Shown here in pieces: positions 26,741 to 35,200 of a stretch of 64,000 nucleotides of DNA. How positions within the stretch are numbered: the stretch's first letter is position 1; every line of letters begins with the position of its first letter. Position numbers and translations under genes: made by a program. The notes beneath the pieces are model-generated. The model was not told where the DNA came from. It did no database searches and saw only the letters and a program-made list of their open reading frames with translations. This DNA comes from Streptomyces sp. AM 4-1-1 (GTDB taxonomy: Bacteria; Actinomycetota; Actinomycetes; Streptomycetales; Streptomycetaceae), in NCBI RefSeq assembly GCF_029167625.1, contig NZ_CP119145.1, positions 1,612,001 through 1,676,000 on the forward strand. The letters run 5' to 3'.

Positions 26741-26925
26741 GAGCGACCCGGCAGGACACACAGCTCGATCCGGCACCGGCAGGACACGCCCGACCCGGCA
26801 TCGGCACCCGCACCCGCACCCGCACCCGCACCCGCACCCGCAGGACACGCTCGACCCGGCGGGACACACACCTCCCGACCCGGCGGGACACACCCGGCCC
26901 GCCCCGGCGGGACGCGCTCAGCGGC
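26741..26925. repeat. Hexamer microsatellite within imperfect CCGGCGGGACACAC repeats
   Basis: Six exact copies of GCACCC occupy 26804-26839. They are flanked on both sides by imperfect copies of a GACCCGGCGGGACACAC unit (about 26745-26800 and 26850-26925). The last one runs into the stop of the AraC gene. The rest of 26524-26740 is purine-rich GGGACGGGTGAGCGGCGGGAG-like sequence. No gene was seen in 26524-26917. Confidence 0.75.
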
Positions 26926-27766
26926 CGGCCGGCACCAGGGCGGACTGCTCCCGCAGGTACTCGGTCGGGCTGGCACCGGTCACCCGGCGGAACGCCGCGG
27001 AGAACGCGCTCGTGGTGGAGTAACCGCAGCGGTGTGCCACCAGGTTGACCGGGTGCCCCTGCGCGAGCAGCCCGGTGGCGACGGACATCCGTACCAGCGA
27101 ACGCCACCGCGTGAACGACATCCCGATGTCCCGGCCGAACGCCCGGGTGACGGTACGCACGCTCAGCGCGTGCCGGGCCGCCCACTCCTCCAGCGAGAGA
27201 TCACTCTCCGGGTCGCGCATGACGTCGTCGGCCAGGACCCGGATGCGCCAGTCCTCGGGGACCGGGACCTCGATCGCCGGGCGCGGGTCCTCCTCCAGCA
27301 TCTCGATGATGACGCGCTGCGTACGCAGCCGCAGGTCGTCGGACATCGAGTTCGCGTCGAGGTGGATCAGCATCTCCTGGAGCGCGCGGCCCACCCTCAT
27401 CGGACGCGGCGACGACCACTGCGGCGGAATCGCCGTCCGCGCCACGTAGGTGTAGCAACTGACGCCGCCCGATTCGTGGAACGAGGCGTGCGGGGCGCCC
27501 GGCGGCAGCCACACCCCCTGCCCGGGTATGAGACGCCACACCGCGTTCCGGGTGTGCAGCGTCAGCGACCCGAGGTGCGGCCAGACCAGGAGCGCGTCGG
27601 TGTGGGTGTGCACCCCGGAGAGCGCCGCGCCCGCCGGCTCGGAGCCGTCGAAGATCGCGGTGGTGAGCAGATAGGGCTCGGCCACCAGCGCACCACCGGC
27701 CGAGGGTTCCGCCCATCGGAGCGGAACCGTCTCGACACGTTCACGACGGGGGACGGCGACTGGCAT
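26918..27766 (-). CDS. AraC-family transcriptional regulator, iron-associated
   Basis: The 282-residue protein has an N-terminal cupin-like sensing domain (VHTHTDALLVWPHLGSLTLH, then GVWLPPGAPH) and a C-terminal AraC double helix-turn-helix (LSLEEWAARHALSVRTVTRAF, then VAHRCGYSTTSAFSAAFRR). It lies directly upstream of the siderophore uptake block on the same strand, and an iron box overlaps its own start codon. This suggests a siderophore- or iron-responsive activator of that block, comparable to known AraC activators of siderophore receptors. The effector is unknown. Confidence 0.87.
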   Translation of the reverse strand: MPVAVPRRERVETVPLRWAEPSAGGALVAEPYLLTTAIFDGSEPAGAALSGVHTHTDALLVWPHLGSLTLHTRNAVWRLIPGQGVWLPPGAPHASFHESGGVSCYTYVARTAIPPQWSSPRPMRVGRALQEMLIHLDANSMSDDLRLRTQRVIIEMLEEDPRPAIEVPVPEDWRIRVLADDVMRDPESDLSLEEWAARHALSVRTVTRAFGRDIGMSFTRWRSLVRMSVATGLLAQGHPVNLVAHRCGYSTTSAFSAAFRRVTGASPTEYLREQSALVPAGR

Positions 27767-27784
27767 GAACTTAGGCTACCCTAA
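27766..27784 (-). promoter_or_regulatory. Iron box overlapping the AraC regulator start
   Basis: TGAACTTAGGCTACCCTAA matches the 19-bp iron box at about 15 of 19 positions, with the core TTAGGCTA and right arm CCTAA intact. Its edge overlaps the ATG at 27764-27766, so a bound repressor would block transcription or the transcript would be leaderless. Confidence 0.65.
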
Positions 27785-28016
27785 CCACCCCTCGGAGCCG
27801 GGGCCCGCCCCTCCGGCCTCCCGCCCCCGACACGGCCGGAGGCGCGGCCCGGGGACCCACCCGAGCCCGGCCCCGAGGTGACGCCCCCTCAACTCGCCGC
27901 CCCGGCACGGATGTCCTCGCGCTCCGGAGCGGTACGACCCCTCGGGCATCCGGCGACGTCCGCCGACGAGGTCCCGCAGGGCTCCCCGGGCGCCGGGAGG
28001 GTAGCAAAAGTTCACC

Positions 28017-28074
28017 CCATAGTCACCCATTGACTATGGACATCACTGTACATACTCTCCAGTTGTTCATAGTT
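28017..28074. promoter_or_regulatory. Perfect palindrome plus third half-site upstream of the pentose operon
   Basis: CCATAGTCA (28017-28025) and TGACTATGG (28031-28039) form a perfect 9-bp inverted repeat with a 5-bp spacer. A further related half-site, GTTCATAGTT, lies at 28065-28074. The set sits 30-85 bp before the kinase start, in AT-richer DNA typical of a promoter. The GntR protein encoded at the end of the operon is the natural candidate to bind here. Confidence 0.7.
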
Positions 28075-28103
28075 GTCCCCATACAACAAGGTGTGGTGCA
28101 TCG

Positions 28104-29021
28104 GTGAAGATCGCTGTTGTCGGGAGTTACGGTGCTGGCCTCACCATGCGTGTGCCCAGGTCACCTGCCGCAGGAGAAACCGTCTCGGGCGGGGTGTTCG
28201 ATCCCGGGCCGGGAGGCAAGGGGAGCAACCAGGCCATCGGGGCCGCCAGGCTGGGCGCCGAGGTGTCGTTGCTGACCGCCGTCGGGGACGACGACTTCGG
28301 ACGGGAGGCCCACGCGCTGTGGCGGCGGGAGGGTGTCGACGCCAGGCATGTGGTGACGACACGGACCCCCACCATGGTCGGGTTCATCCTGGTCGAACCG
28401 TCCGGGGAGAACCGTATCGCCATCGCCCCGGGCGCCCTGGACGAGCTGGGAGCCGCCGCGGTCGAGCCGTTCCGCGCGGAGATCGCCTCGGCCGATGTCC
28501 TGGTGGTCTCCATGGAGATCCCGGAGGAGACCGTGGTCGCCGCGCTCCGCGCGGGCCGTGAGGCCGGGACCAGGACGCTGCTCAATCCGGCGCCCGCCCG
28601 GCCGCTGCCCGAGGACGTCTGGCCGCTCATCGACGTGATCACCCCGAACCAGACGGAGGCCCCCGTCCTGCTCGGCCTCGGCCCGGACCACGGGCTCGGG
28701 GACGAGCAGCTGGTCAGGGCGCTCCAGGAACGCACATCGGGCGCCGCAGTCCTCACCCGTGGCGGAGAGGGCGCGCTGGTCGCCCGGGCGGCCGGGGTGA
28801 CCCGGGTGCCACCGCACCCGGCCGCGTCCGTCGTCGACACCACGGGCGCGGGCGACTCGTTCACCGCCGCACTCGCCGTGGCCCTCGCCGAAGGGCGCGA
28901 CCTGGACCGGGCGGTGGGTTACGCCGCCGTGGCGGGCGCCCACACCGTCACCCTCGCCGGGGTCATTCCGGCGCTGCCCACCAGAGACCAGTTGAACGCC
29001 CTGATTGGAACCCCACGATGA
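28104..29021 (+). CDS. rbsK: PfkB-family pentose kinase (ribokinase or deoxyribokinase)
   Basis: The 305-residue sugar kinase has the PfkB N-terminal GGKGSNQA-type motif (PGGKGSNQAIGAARLG) and the C-terminal signature VVDTTGAGDSFTAAL with catalytic Asp at residue 251. VTPNQTEA is the usual ribokinase NPTE-like stretch. It phosphorylates D-ribose, or possibly 2-deoxyribose given the DeoC-like aldolase in the operon. It starts at GTG 28104 after AAGGTG. ATGA overlap with the permease gene shows tight coupling. It heads an operon of seven genes. Confidence 0.85.
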   Translation: MKIAVVGSYGAGLTMRVPRSPAAGETVSGGVFDPGPGGKGSNQAIGAARLGAEVSLLTAVGDDDFGREAHALWRREGVDARHVVTTRTPTMVGFILVEPSGENRIAIAPGALDELGAAAVEPFRAEIASADVLVVSMEIPEETVVAALRAGREAGTRTLLNPAPARPLPEDVWPLIDVITPNQTEAPVLLGLGPDHGLGDEQLVRALQERTSGAAVLTRGGEGALVARAAGVTRVPPHPAASVVDTTGAGDSFTAALAVALAEGRDLDRAVGYAAVAGAHTVTLAGVIPALPTRDQLNALIGTPR

Positions 29022-30019
29022 CCTCGACCACCGCACCGTCGCGGGAGTTCGTCCTCCCGTTCCGCAGACTGCTCCACGCCCGTGAGTCCGGCGTCTTCGC
29101 CGCCCTGGTGCTGCTCTTCGTCCTGGGTGTCCTCCTCTCGCCGAGCTTCGCCCAGTCGGACAACCTGCTCTCGGTCGGGCAGCAGGTCGCCCAGATCGGC
29201 ATCATGGCCATCGGCGTGACGTTCGTGATCCTCAACGGTGAGATCGACCTGTCCGTGGGGTCCACCTACGCGCTGTCCGCGATATCCACCGGAATGCTGA
29301 TCTCGAACGGCTGGAGCTGGCCGCTCGCCATGCTGGCCGGACTCGTCGTGGGCGCGGTCGCCGGACTGCTCAACGGGCTGGCGGTCGTGGTCCTCGGTGT
29401 GCCGTCCTTCATCGTCACCCTCGGCACGCTCAGCGTCTTCCGCGGCGTCGCCCTGCTCATCTCCGACGGCGCGCCGATCTCCCTCAGCTCCTCCCAGCCG
29501 GGCGTCGCGGACTTCAGCCTCCTCGGTCAGGGACTGCTGTTCGGTCTGATCCCGATGCAGTTCGTCATCTTCGCCGTCATCGCCGTCATCGGTGTGGTGC
29601 TCCTGTCCCGCTCGCGCTTCGGCTTCAACACCTACGCGGTCGGCGGCAACCAGGAGGCCGCCCGGCTCGTCGGCGTCAACGTCAAGCGGGTCAAGCTGAC
29701 CGCGTTCGTGCTCTCCGGATTCACCGCCGGCCTGGCCGGTGTGCTCGGACTGTCCTTCCTGTCCTACGTCCAGGGCGTCACCGGGCAGGGCATGGAACTC
29801 ACCGTGATCTCCGCCGTCATCATCGGCGGCGCGGCCCTCTTCGGCGGCTCCGGAACCATGTGGGGCACCGTCATCGGCGTCGCCTTCATCGGTCTGCTCC
29901 AGAACATCCTCAACGTCAAGGGGATCTCGTCCTTCTGGCAGACCGTCGTCACCGGCCTGGTGATCGTCGCCGCGGTGGCCGCCGACACCTGGCAGCGCAA
30001 GCGCAAGACCCGCGCCTGA
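29018..30019 (+). CDS. rbsC: RbsC-type sugar ABC importer permease
   Basis: The 333-residue permease has 8-10 membrane segments and the RbsC/XylH family landmarks NGEIDLSVGSTYALSA near residue 70 and ISAVIIGGAALFGGSGTMWG near the C-terminus. It probably works as a homodimer with the RbsA-type ATPase and RbsB-type binding protein encoded downstream. It overlaps the kinase gene by 4 nt. The adjoining KINASE-PERMEASE order differs from the E. coli rbsDACBK arrangement. Confidence 0.92.
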   Translation: MTSTTAPSREFVLPFRRLLHARESGVFAALVLLFVLGVLLSPSFAQSDNLLSVGQQVAQIGIMAIGVTFVILNGEIDLSVGSTYALSAISTGMLISNGWSWPLAMLAGLVVGAVAGLLNGLAVVVLGVPSFIVTLGTLSVFRGVALLISDGAPISLSSSQPGVADFSLLGQGLLFGLIPMQFVIFAVIAVIGVVLLSRSRFGFNTYAVGGNQEAARLVGVNVKRVKLTAFVLSGFTAGLAGVLGLSFLSYVQGVTGQGMELTVISAVIIGGAALFGGSGTMWGTVIGVAFIGLLQNILNVKGISSFWQTVVTGLVIVAAVAADTWQRKRKTRA

Positions 30020-30131
30020 GTCCCACCCGAAACCGCCCCCGGCCCCACATCCGGCCGGTGAGCGCGCGACCGCGCCGGACCACCCGGTGCGGACGCCGCA
30101 CCCGGCCGACATCCACCACAGAGGAGTCCCG

Positions 30132-31154
30132 ATGTCTCCGCGTACCCTCGTCAGAAGTCTCATCGCCACCACCGGCGCCCTGACCGCCCTGAGCCTCACC
30201 GCGTGCGGGGCCATCACCTCCGCCGACAGCGGCGCCTCCGCCGACGGCTCCTTCAAGCTCGCCCCGTACATCCAGAAGCGGATCGACGACGGCAAGCCGA
30301 TGCGGATCAAGCTCAGCTACCACGACCCCTCGCTGGCCTTCGCCACCCCGATCGGCGCGGGCATGAAGAAGGCGGGCAAGGAGTTCAAGGCCGAGACCGC
30401 CCTCATCGGGCCCACCGGGGGTGACGCCGCCAAGCAGGTGTCGGAGATACAGACGCTGATCCAGCAGAAGTCCGTGGACGGTCTCGCGGTCTCCTCCGCC
30501 TCCAGCGACGCGCTGAAGCCGGTCATCGCCCAGGCGCACAACGCGGGCATCCCCGTCATCTCCTTCAACACCGACAACCCCGGCTCCCGGCAGATGGGCT
30601 TCGTCGGCCAGGACCTCAAGGCGTCCGGGGAGTCGCAGGCCGAGCGGCTCCTGAAGGAGCTGAAGGGGACCGCCAAGGGCAAGGTCGTGGTGTTCTCCGT
30701 GGACACCGGCGCGGGCTGGTCGCACGACCGCTTCGGCGGCTTCAAGAAGGGCCTTGACGGCAGCGGACTGGAGATCGTCGGCCCGGTGAACGTCGGCAAC
30801 GAGCCCAGCGCCGCGTACAACACCGTCGAATCCACCATGTCCGGCCAGTCCGGCGTGGTGGCCGTGGCCGGGCTCGACTGCTGCTCCACGACCGCCGCGG
30901 CCAAGTGGGTGTCGGGGGCCAAGGGCAAGGGCGACATCAGGATGGGCGGCTTCGACCTGCTGCCGCAGACGGCCGAATACCTGCGGAGCGGGGTCCTCGA
31001 CTTCACGATCAGCCAGAACCCGACCGAACAGGGCTACCAGGCCGTCAAGGTCCTGTCGGACTTCCTCTCCAAGGGCACGGCGATCACCGGCGTGAACACC
31101 GGAGCGCAGTTCGTCACCCGGGACAACCTCGGCGAAGCGACGGTGGAGAAGTGA
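30132..31154 (+). CDS. rbsB: RbsB-type sugar-binding lipoprotein
   Basis: The 340-residue lipoprotein has lipobox LTAC after a short signal, then a type I periplasmic-binding fold (QIQTLIQQKSVDGLAVSS-like, NAGIPVISFNTDNPG). ATG 30132 has AGAGGAG upstream; an earlier in-frame start would run through untranslated leader. It delivers a sugar to the RbsC/RbsA importer. The mature part has a CCS Cys pair that is unusual for this family and may form a disulfide. It overlaps the ATPase gene by GTGA. Confidence 0.9.
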   Translation: MSPRTLVRSLIATTGALTALSLTACGAITSADSGASADGSFKLAPYIQKRIDDGKPMRIKLSYHDPSLAFATPIGAGMKKAGKEFKAETALIGPTGGDAAKQVSEIQTLIQQKSVDGLAVSSASSDALKPVIAQAHNAGIPVISFNTDNPGSRQMGFVGQDLKASGESQAERLLKELKGTAKGKVVVFSVDTGAGWSHDRFGGFKKGLDGSGLEIVGPVNVGNEPSAAYNTVESTMSGQSGVVAVAGLDCCSTTAAAKWVSGAKGKGDIRMGGFDLLPQTAEYLRSGVLDFTISQNPTEQGYQAVKVLSDFLSKGTAITGVNTGAQFVTRDNLGEATVEK

Positions 31155-32779
31155 CGCCCGCCGCGCGGAGGCCGACGGCGCACGACGGGAGTGTCCCCCG
31201 GAAGCCGACGGCACCCGCCACGACCGTTCCCGCCGCGACCGTTCCCGACCGAACCGTTACCGATGATGCCCCCGCGTCCGGGACCGCCGTCAGCGTCCGC
31301 GGACTGTCCCGCAGCTTCGGCCCGGTACGCGCGCTGACCGACGTCTCCTTCGACGTCCCGGCGGGTGAGATCACCGCTCTGCTCGGTGAGAACGGCGCGG
31401 GCAAGTCGACCCTGCTGAAGATCCTGGCCGGCCTCCAGCCGCCCAGCGAGGGCACGGTCAGCGTCTTCGGCGAGGAGATCACCTCCTTCGACCCGAGCAC
31501 CGTGCTGGACCGGCACGGGGTGGCGATCGTCCCGCAGGAGCTGTCGCTCCTGCCCGACCGCAGCGTGGCGGAGAACGTCCTGAGCGGTGTGGAGCCGGGG
31601 CACCGCTGGTTCCCCTCCCGGCGCCGGATGCTGGAGCGGACCGGCGAACTCCTCGCCGGAATGGACCTCCGGCTGGACCCGGCCGCCCCCGTACGGTCGT
31701 TGGACCTCGCCACTCAGCAACTCGTGGTGGTGGCCCGGTCCGTGGCCCGGGGATGCCGGGTGCTGATCCTGGACGAGCCCACCGCGATGCTCACCCCGGC
31801 CGAGGCCGAGAGGCTGTTCACCCTGATGGCCGGCCTCAAGGCGGCCGGTACGACGATGCTGTACGTCTCCCACCGCATGCCGGAGGTCTTCCGGCTCGCC
31901 GACCACATCCAGGTCCTGCGCGACGGCTCGCACGTCGCCTCCTGGCGGAACTCGGAGACCACCCCGGACCAGGCGGTCGCCGCCATGGTCGGCCGGGAGC
32001 TGGGCCGGTTCACCCGCCGCACCGGGCACAGTCCCGGACCGGAGGTCCGACCCGCCCTGAAAGTACGGGAGTTGAGCGGACGACGGCACCGCGAGGTGTC
32101 CTTCGATGTACGCCCCGGAGAAATCCTCGGAGTGGCCGGACTGCCGGACTCCGGCCGGGTGGAGATGCTGCACAACGTCTTCGGCGGCGAGAAGGGCACC
32201 GGCGGCGAGGTCGAGCTGCTGGGTGAGCCCTACGACCGGCGCGACCCGATCGCCAGCGTCGGGCGCCGCCTCGCGTTCGTCCCCGGCGAACGCCGCGCCC
32301 AGGGACTGCTGACGACCATGAGCGTCGGCGAGAACGTCGGCGTACTGACCACCAGGGCGTTCAGCCGTCTCGGTCTGATCAAACGCCGTCCCTTCGACCG
32401 GCAGGCCGCCGAACAGGCCCGCCGGATGCGGGTCAAGACCGCCACCATGGACCAGCCCATCACCAGCCTGTCCGGCGGCAACCAGCAGAAGGCCGTACTG
32501 GGCCGCTGGCTGGCGATCGACCCCGGCGTGCTGATCCTCGACGAGCCCACTCGAGGTGTGGACGTCGGCGCGAAGGCGGAGATCTACGAGCAGCTGTTCG
32601 GCCTGGCCGAGAAGGGCCTGGCGATCCTCTGCTCCTCCTCCGACCTCCCCGAACTCCTCACCCTCACCGACCGGATCGCGGTGATGAGCGAGGGCCGGGT
32701 GGTCGACGTCGTCGACACCGCCGGGGCGACCGAGGAATCGATCATGACCCTGGCGACCGGGGCGGTACAGGCCGCCTGA
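31151..32779 (+). CDS. rbsA: RbsA-type double ATPase of sugar ABC importer
   Basis: The 542-residue protein has two nucleotide-binding domains. The first has an intact Walker A (GENGAGKST) and VLILDEPTAML. The second has the degenerate P-loop usual for the family (GVAGLPDSGRVEML) with an intact signature LSGGNQQK and LILDEPTRGVD. About 40 extra residues rich in Thr/Pro/Ala precede the first domain, longer than standard RbsA. Start GTG 31151 overlaps the rbsB stop by 4 nt. Confidence 0.9.
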   Translation: MTPAARRPTAHDGSVPRKPTAPATTVPAATVPDRTVTDDAPASGTAVSVRGLSRSFGPVRALTDVSFDVPAGEITALLGENGAGKSTLLKILAGLQPPSEGTVSVFGEEITSFDPSTVLDRHGVAIVPQELSLLPDRSVAENVLSGVEPGHRWFPSRRRMLERTGELLAGMDLRLDPAAPVRSLDLATQQLVVVARSVARGCRVLILDEPTAMLTPAEAERLFTLMAGLKAAGTTMLYVSHRMPEVFRLADHIQVLRDGSHVASWRNSETTPDQAVAAMVGRELGRFTRRTGHSPGPEVRPALKVRELSGRRHREVSFDVRPGEILGVAGLPDSGRVEMLHNVFGGEKGTGGEVELLGEPYDRRDPIASVGRRLAFVPGERRAQGLLTTMSVGENVGVLTTRAFSRLGLIKRRPFDRQAAEQARRMRVKTATMDQPITSLSGGNQQKAVLGRWLAIDPGVLILDEPTRGVDVGAKAEIYEQLFGLAEKGLAILCSSSDLPELLTLTDRIAVMSEGRVVDVVDTAGATEESIMTLATGAVQAA

Positions 32780-32825
32780 CGCCCCGACACCCCCTCATCT
32801 CCCCACCCCCCGAAAGGAATCCCCC

Positions 32826-33281
32826 ATGAAGCGAAGCGGAATTCTCCACGCCGAACTGAGCGGGGCCCTGGCCACGCTCGGCCACACCGATCTGCTCATG
32901 GTCGTGGACGCCGGCTTCCCGGTCCCCCGTGGCGCCCACCGCGTCGACCTGGCGCTCGCCGAGAACCTGCCCGACCTGCGTACGGTGCTCGGCCTGATCG
33001 CCGAGGAACTGGTCGTCGAGGGCGTGGTACGGGCCGAGGACGTCCCCGCCCGGAACCCGCGGCTCGACGAGTGGCTGCGCGGCAGGTTCCCGGACGCGGA
33101 GTTCACCACCCGTCCGCACGCCGAGGTCCTCGGCGAGCTGGCCCACCGGGCCAAGGTCGTCGTCCGTACCGGGGCCTTCGAGCCCTGGGGCAACGTCGGC
33201 CTCCTCTGCGGCGTCGACGCCCCCCGGTGGTTCGGCGGCGAGGGCGTCGTCGTCCCCGAGGAGTACGCCTCCCGCATCTGA
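32826..33281 (+). CDS. rbsD: RbsD-type sugar mutarotase/pyranase
   Basis: A 151-residue protein of the RbsD/FucU family. MKRSGILHAELSGALATLGHTD contains the conserved His (His20) near the N-terminus, followed by VVDAGFPVP and, near the end, EPWGNVGLLCGV. These proteins speed interconversion of pyranose and furanose forms of ribose for kinase use. AAAGGA precedes the ATG. Its place between the importer ATPase and the aldolase gene fits pentose catabolism. Confidence 0.9.
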   Translation: MKRSGILHAELSGALATLGHTDLLMVVDAGFPVPRGAHRVDLALAENLPDLRTVLGLIAEELVVEGVVRAEDVPARNPRLDEWLRGRFPDAEFTTRPHAEVLGELAHRAKVVVRTGAFEPWGNVGLLCGVDAPRWFGGEGVVVPEEYASRI

Positions 33282-33343
33282 CCCGTTCGGTGGCGGGCAC
33301 CCCACCGTTCCATCCCACTGGTTCCACCACAGGAGACAACTCC

Positions 33344-34057
33344 ATGTCCGAAACCGTTACCGCGGCCGCCGAGCTGAAGCTCACCCCCGCCGAGCTCGCG
33401 CCCTACATCCAGCACACCCGCATCGAACCCGACGCGACCCGTGACGTCATGGTCGCGCACGCCCAGGAGGCGATCACCCACGGATTCAACGCCGCGATGG
33501 TTCCAGCCTCCTGGCTGCCCGTCGTCGTCTCCGAGCTGAAGGGCACCGGCATCGGTGTGGCCTCGGCGCTGGACTTCCCCACCGTCGGCGTCATGACCAG
33601 CGCGGGCAAGGCGGCCGAGGCCGCGGAGATAGCCCGGCTCGGCGCCACCCAGCTGGACATCGGCGTGCAGCTCGGCTGGCTCAAGAGCGGCCGGTTCGAC
33701 GACTTTCGCGAGGACATCGCGGGTGTCGTCCGCGCCTCGGGCCTGCCCGTCAAGGTGATGCTGGAACTGCCGCTGCTCACCGACGCGGAGAAGGAGGCCG
33801 CCGTCGAGCTGGCGATGGAGGCCGGCGTGTCCTTCCTGAAGAACGCGAGCAGCGGACAGATCGAGACGGCGAATCCGACGAGCGTTCGGTACCTTGTTGA
33901 CCGTGCCCGGGACGGCGTCCAGGTGAAGGCGTCCGGGGCGATCAAGACGTACAAGCAGTCCCTGGAGCTTCTGCGGGCCGGCGCCGTACTGCTCGGCACG
34001 AGTGCCGGGACGGCGATCGTGACCGACACCGGTGACGAGGCCACCGTCAGCTACTGA
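33344..34057 (+). CDS. deoC: DeoC-family aldolase, divergent phosphate loop
   Basis: The 237-residue TIM-barrel protein of the DeoC class I aldolase family (IQHTRIEPDAT, LDFPTVGVMT, QLDIGVQLGWLKSG, VKVMLELPLLTD). Both key lysines are present: K166 in FLKNASSGQ and K195 in VQVKASG. The loop normally reading TGFSTGGAT after the first lysine is replaced by ASSGQIETAN, so phosphate binding may differ and the substrate may not be 2-deoxyribose 5-phosphate. AGGAGA precedes the ATG. The operon contains kinase, importer and pyranase for a pentose-like sugar. Confidence 0.8.
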   Translation: MSETVTAAAELKLTPAELAPYIQHTRIEPDATRDVMVAHAQEAITHGFNAAMVPASWLPVVVSELKGTGIGVASALDFPTVGVMTSAGKAAEAAEIARLGATQLDIGVQLGWLKSGRFDDFREDIAGVVRASGLPVKVMLELPLLTDAEKEAAVELAMEAGVSFLKNASSGQIETANPTSVRYLVDRARDGVQVKASGAIKTYKQSLELLRAGAVLLGTSAGTAIVTDTGDEATVSY

Positions 34058-34130
34058 TACTGATCGGCCGACGCCGTGCCCCGGGCCACCACGTGCCGGG
34101 GCATGGCGCATTCATTTCCGGAGAGGAGAC

Positions 34131-34901
34131 ATGTCATCCGTGACGGCCGACGAAGGAGGGCTCCCGGACATCCGGCGGGACGTCCCCACGGCGATCCACG
34201 TCCAGATCTCGGAGCACATCCGGCTGCGCATCGCGGGCGGTGAGTGGCCGGCGCACTACCGGCTCAAGAGCGAACCCGAACTGGCCCAGGAGTTCGGGGT
34301 CAGCCGCGGTACCGTGCGCCGTGCGCTGGCGACCCTGATCAAGGAAGGGCTGCTGCGGCAGGTACGGGGGCGCGGCACCTACGTCACCTCGACGGTGATC
34401 GAACCGGCCATCGCCCAGAAGCTGAGCACGCTGTCGGAGGACTTCGCCAGTCAGGGGGTCGTCACCTCGACCACGGTGCGGGAGTGCTCGTTGATCACCC
34501 CTCCCCAGCCCGTCGCCGCCCTGCTCGACCTGGGCCCCGGCAGCGGGCAGGTGCTGCGTCTGGTCCGGTTGCGCAGCACCACCGAGGGCCCGGTGGCCCT
34601 GTTGTTCAACTTCGTGCGCACCGATCTCGCTCCGGGCATCGAGAAGGCGGACTTCGCCTCGTCCAGCCTCTTCGGGACGTTGGAGGGCACCTACGGTCTG
34701 AAGATCGCGACGGCCCGCCGCACCTTCAGCGCGGAGGCCGCTTCGGCCGAGACCGCGGGCGCTCTCGCCCTGGCGCCGGGCAGTCCGGTGCAGTACCTCC
34801 AGCAGGTCACCTATCTCGCCGACGGCCGGCCGGTGGAGTACTCCGACGTGTGGATCCACAGCGGCCGGTTGCGGGTCACCTCGCTGCTGATGCGCAGATG
34901 A
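34131..34901 (+). CDS. GntR/HutC-type regulator of the pentose operon
   Basis: The 256-residue regulator has an N-terminal winged helix (RLKSEPELAQEFGVSRGTVR, then ALATLIKEGLLRQVRGRGTYV) and a C-terminal UTRA ligand-binding domain (SSSLFGTLEGTYGLKIATAR...PVQYLQQVTYLADGRPVEYS). GAGAGGAG lies 6 nt before the ATG. As last gene of the operon it is the likely repressor acting at the palindrome at 28017, released by the sugar or its phosphate. That link is inferred, not shown. Confidence 0.88.
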   Translation: MSSVTADEGGLPDIRRDVPTAIHVQISEHIRLRIAGGEWPAHYRLKSEPELAQEFGVSRGTVRRALATLIKEGLLRQVRGRGTYVTSTVIEPAIAQKLSTLSEDFASQGVVTSTTVRECSLITPPQPVAALLDLGPGSGQVLRLVRLRSTTEGPVALLFNFVRTDLAPGIEKADFASSSLFGTLEGTYGLKIATARRTFSAEAASAETAGALALAPGSPVQYLQQVTYLADGRPVEYSDVWIHSGRLRVTSLLMRR

Positions 34902-34944
34902 ACGCGGCGAAGGGCTGAGCGGCCGACCGGCCCGACGGCCGGGT

Positions 34945-35036
34945 CGGTCGTTTCGACGGCCCGGTCGTTTCGGCGGCCCGGTCGTTTCGGCGGCCCGGTC
35001 GTTTCGGCGGCCCGGTCGTTTCGGCGGCCCGGTCGT
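34945..35036. repeat. Five tandem copies of a 17-bp unit plus a partial sixth
   Basis: CGGTCGTTTCGGCGGCC repeated exactly at 34962, 34979, 34996 and 35013, with a one-base variant first copy at 34945 (GACGG for GGCGG), ending in a 7-bp partial copy. It is in the convergent gap between the GntR gene and the catabolic cluster. Since 17 is not a multiple of three, the repeat is not coding. Nothing else was seen in 34902-35176. Confidence 0.9.
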
Positions 35037-35176
35037 GCGCGCCGACCACGGCGCACGACGGGCCGGACGGGCACAGGCCGGTGGCGGGGGCCGGTCACGG
35101 GGGCCGGTCACGGCGCGGTGGGCCGGGCTCGGCGCGAGGGAGCGCGCCCGGCCGACGAGGACCGGCCGTTCACGGC

Positions 35177-35196
35177 GGCCGGCCGCGCGGCCGGCC
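35177..35196 (-). terminator. Palindromic terminator of the minus-strand catabolic cluster
   Basis: GGCCGGCC-GCGC-GGCCGGCC, an 8-bp perfect stem, 5 bp beyond the stop codon at 35201. Confidence 0.6.
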
Positions 35197-35200
35197 CCGC

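Noticed and set aside
31151..32779. Degenerate second P-loop in RbsA as an anomaly
   Set aside because: The second ATPase domain of RbsA-type proteins normally has a degenerate P-loop, so this is ordinary for the family.
34945..35036. Possible CRISPR array
   Set aside because: The units are contiguous 17-bp copies without unique spacers and no cas genes are present; the same applies to the other arrays.
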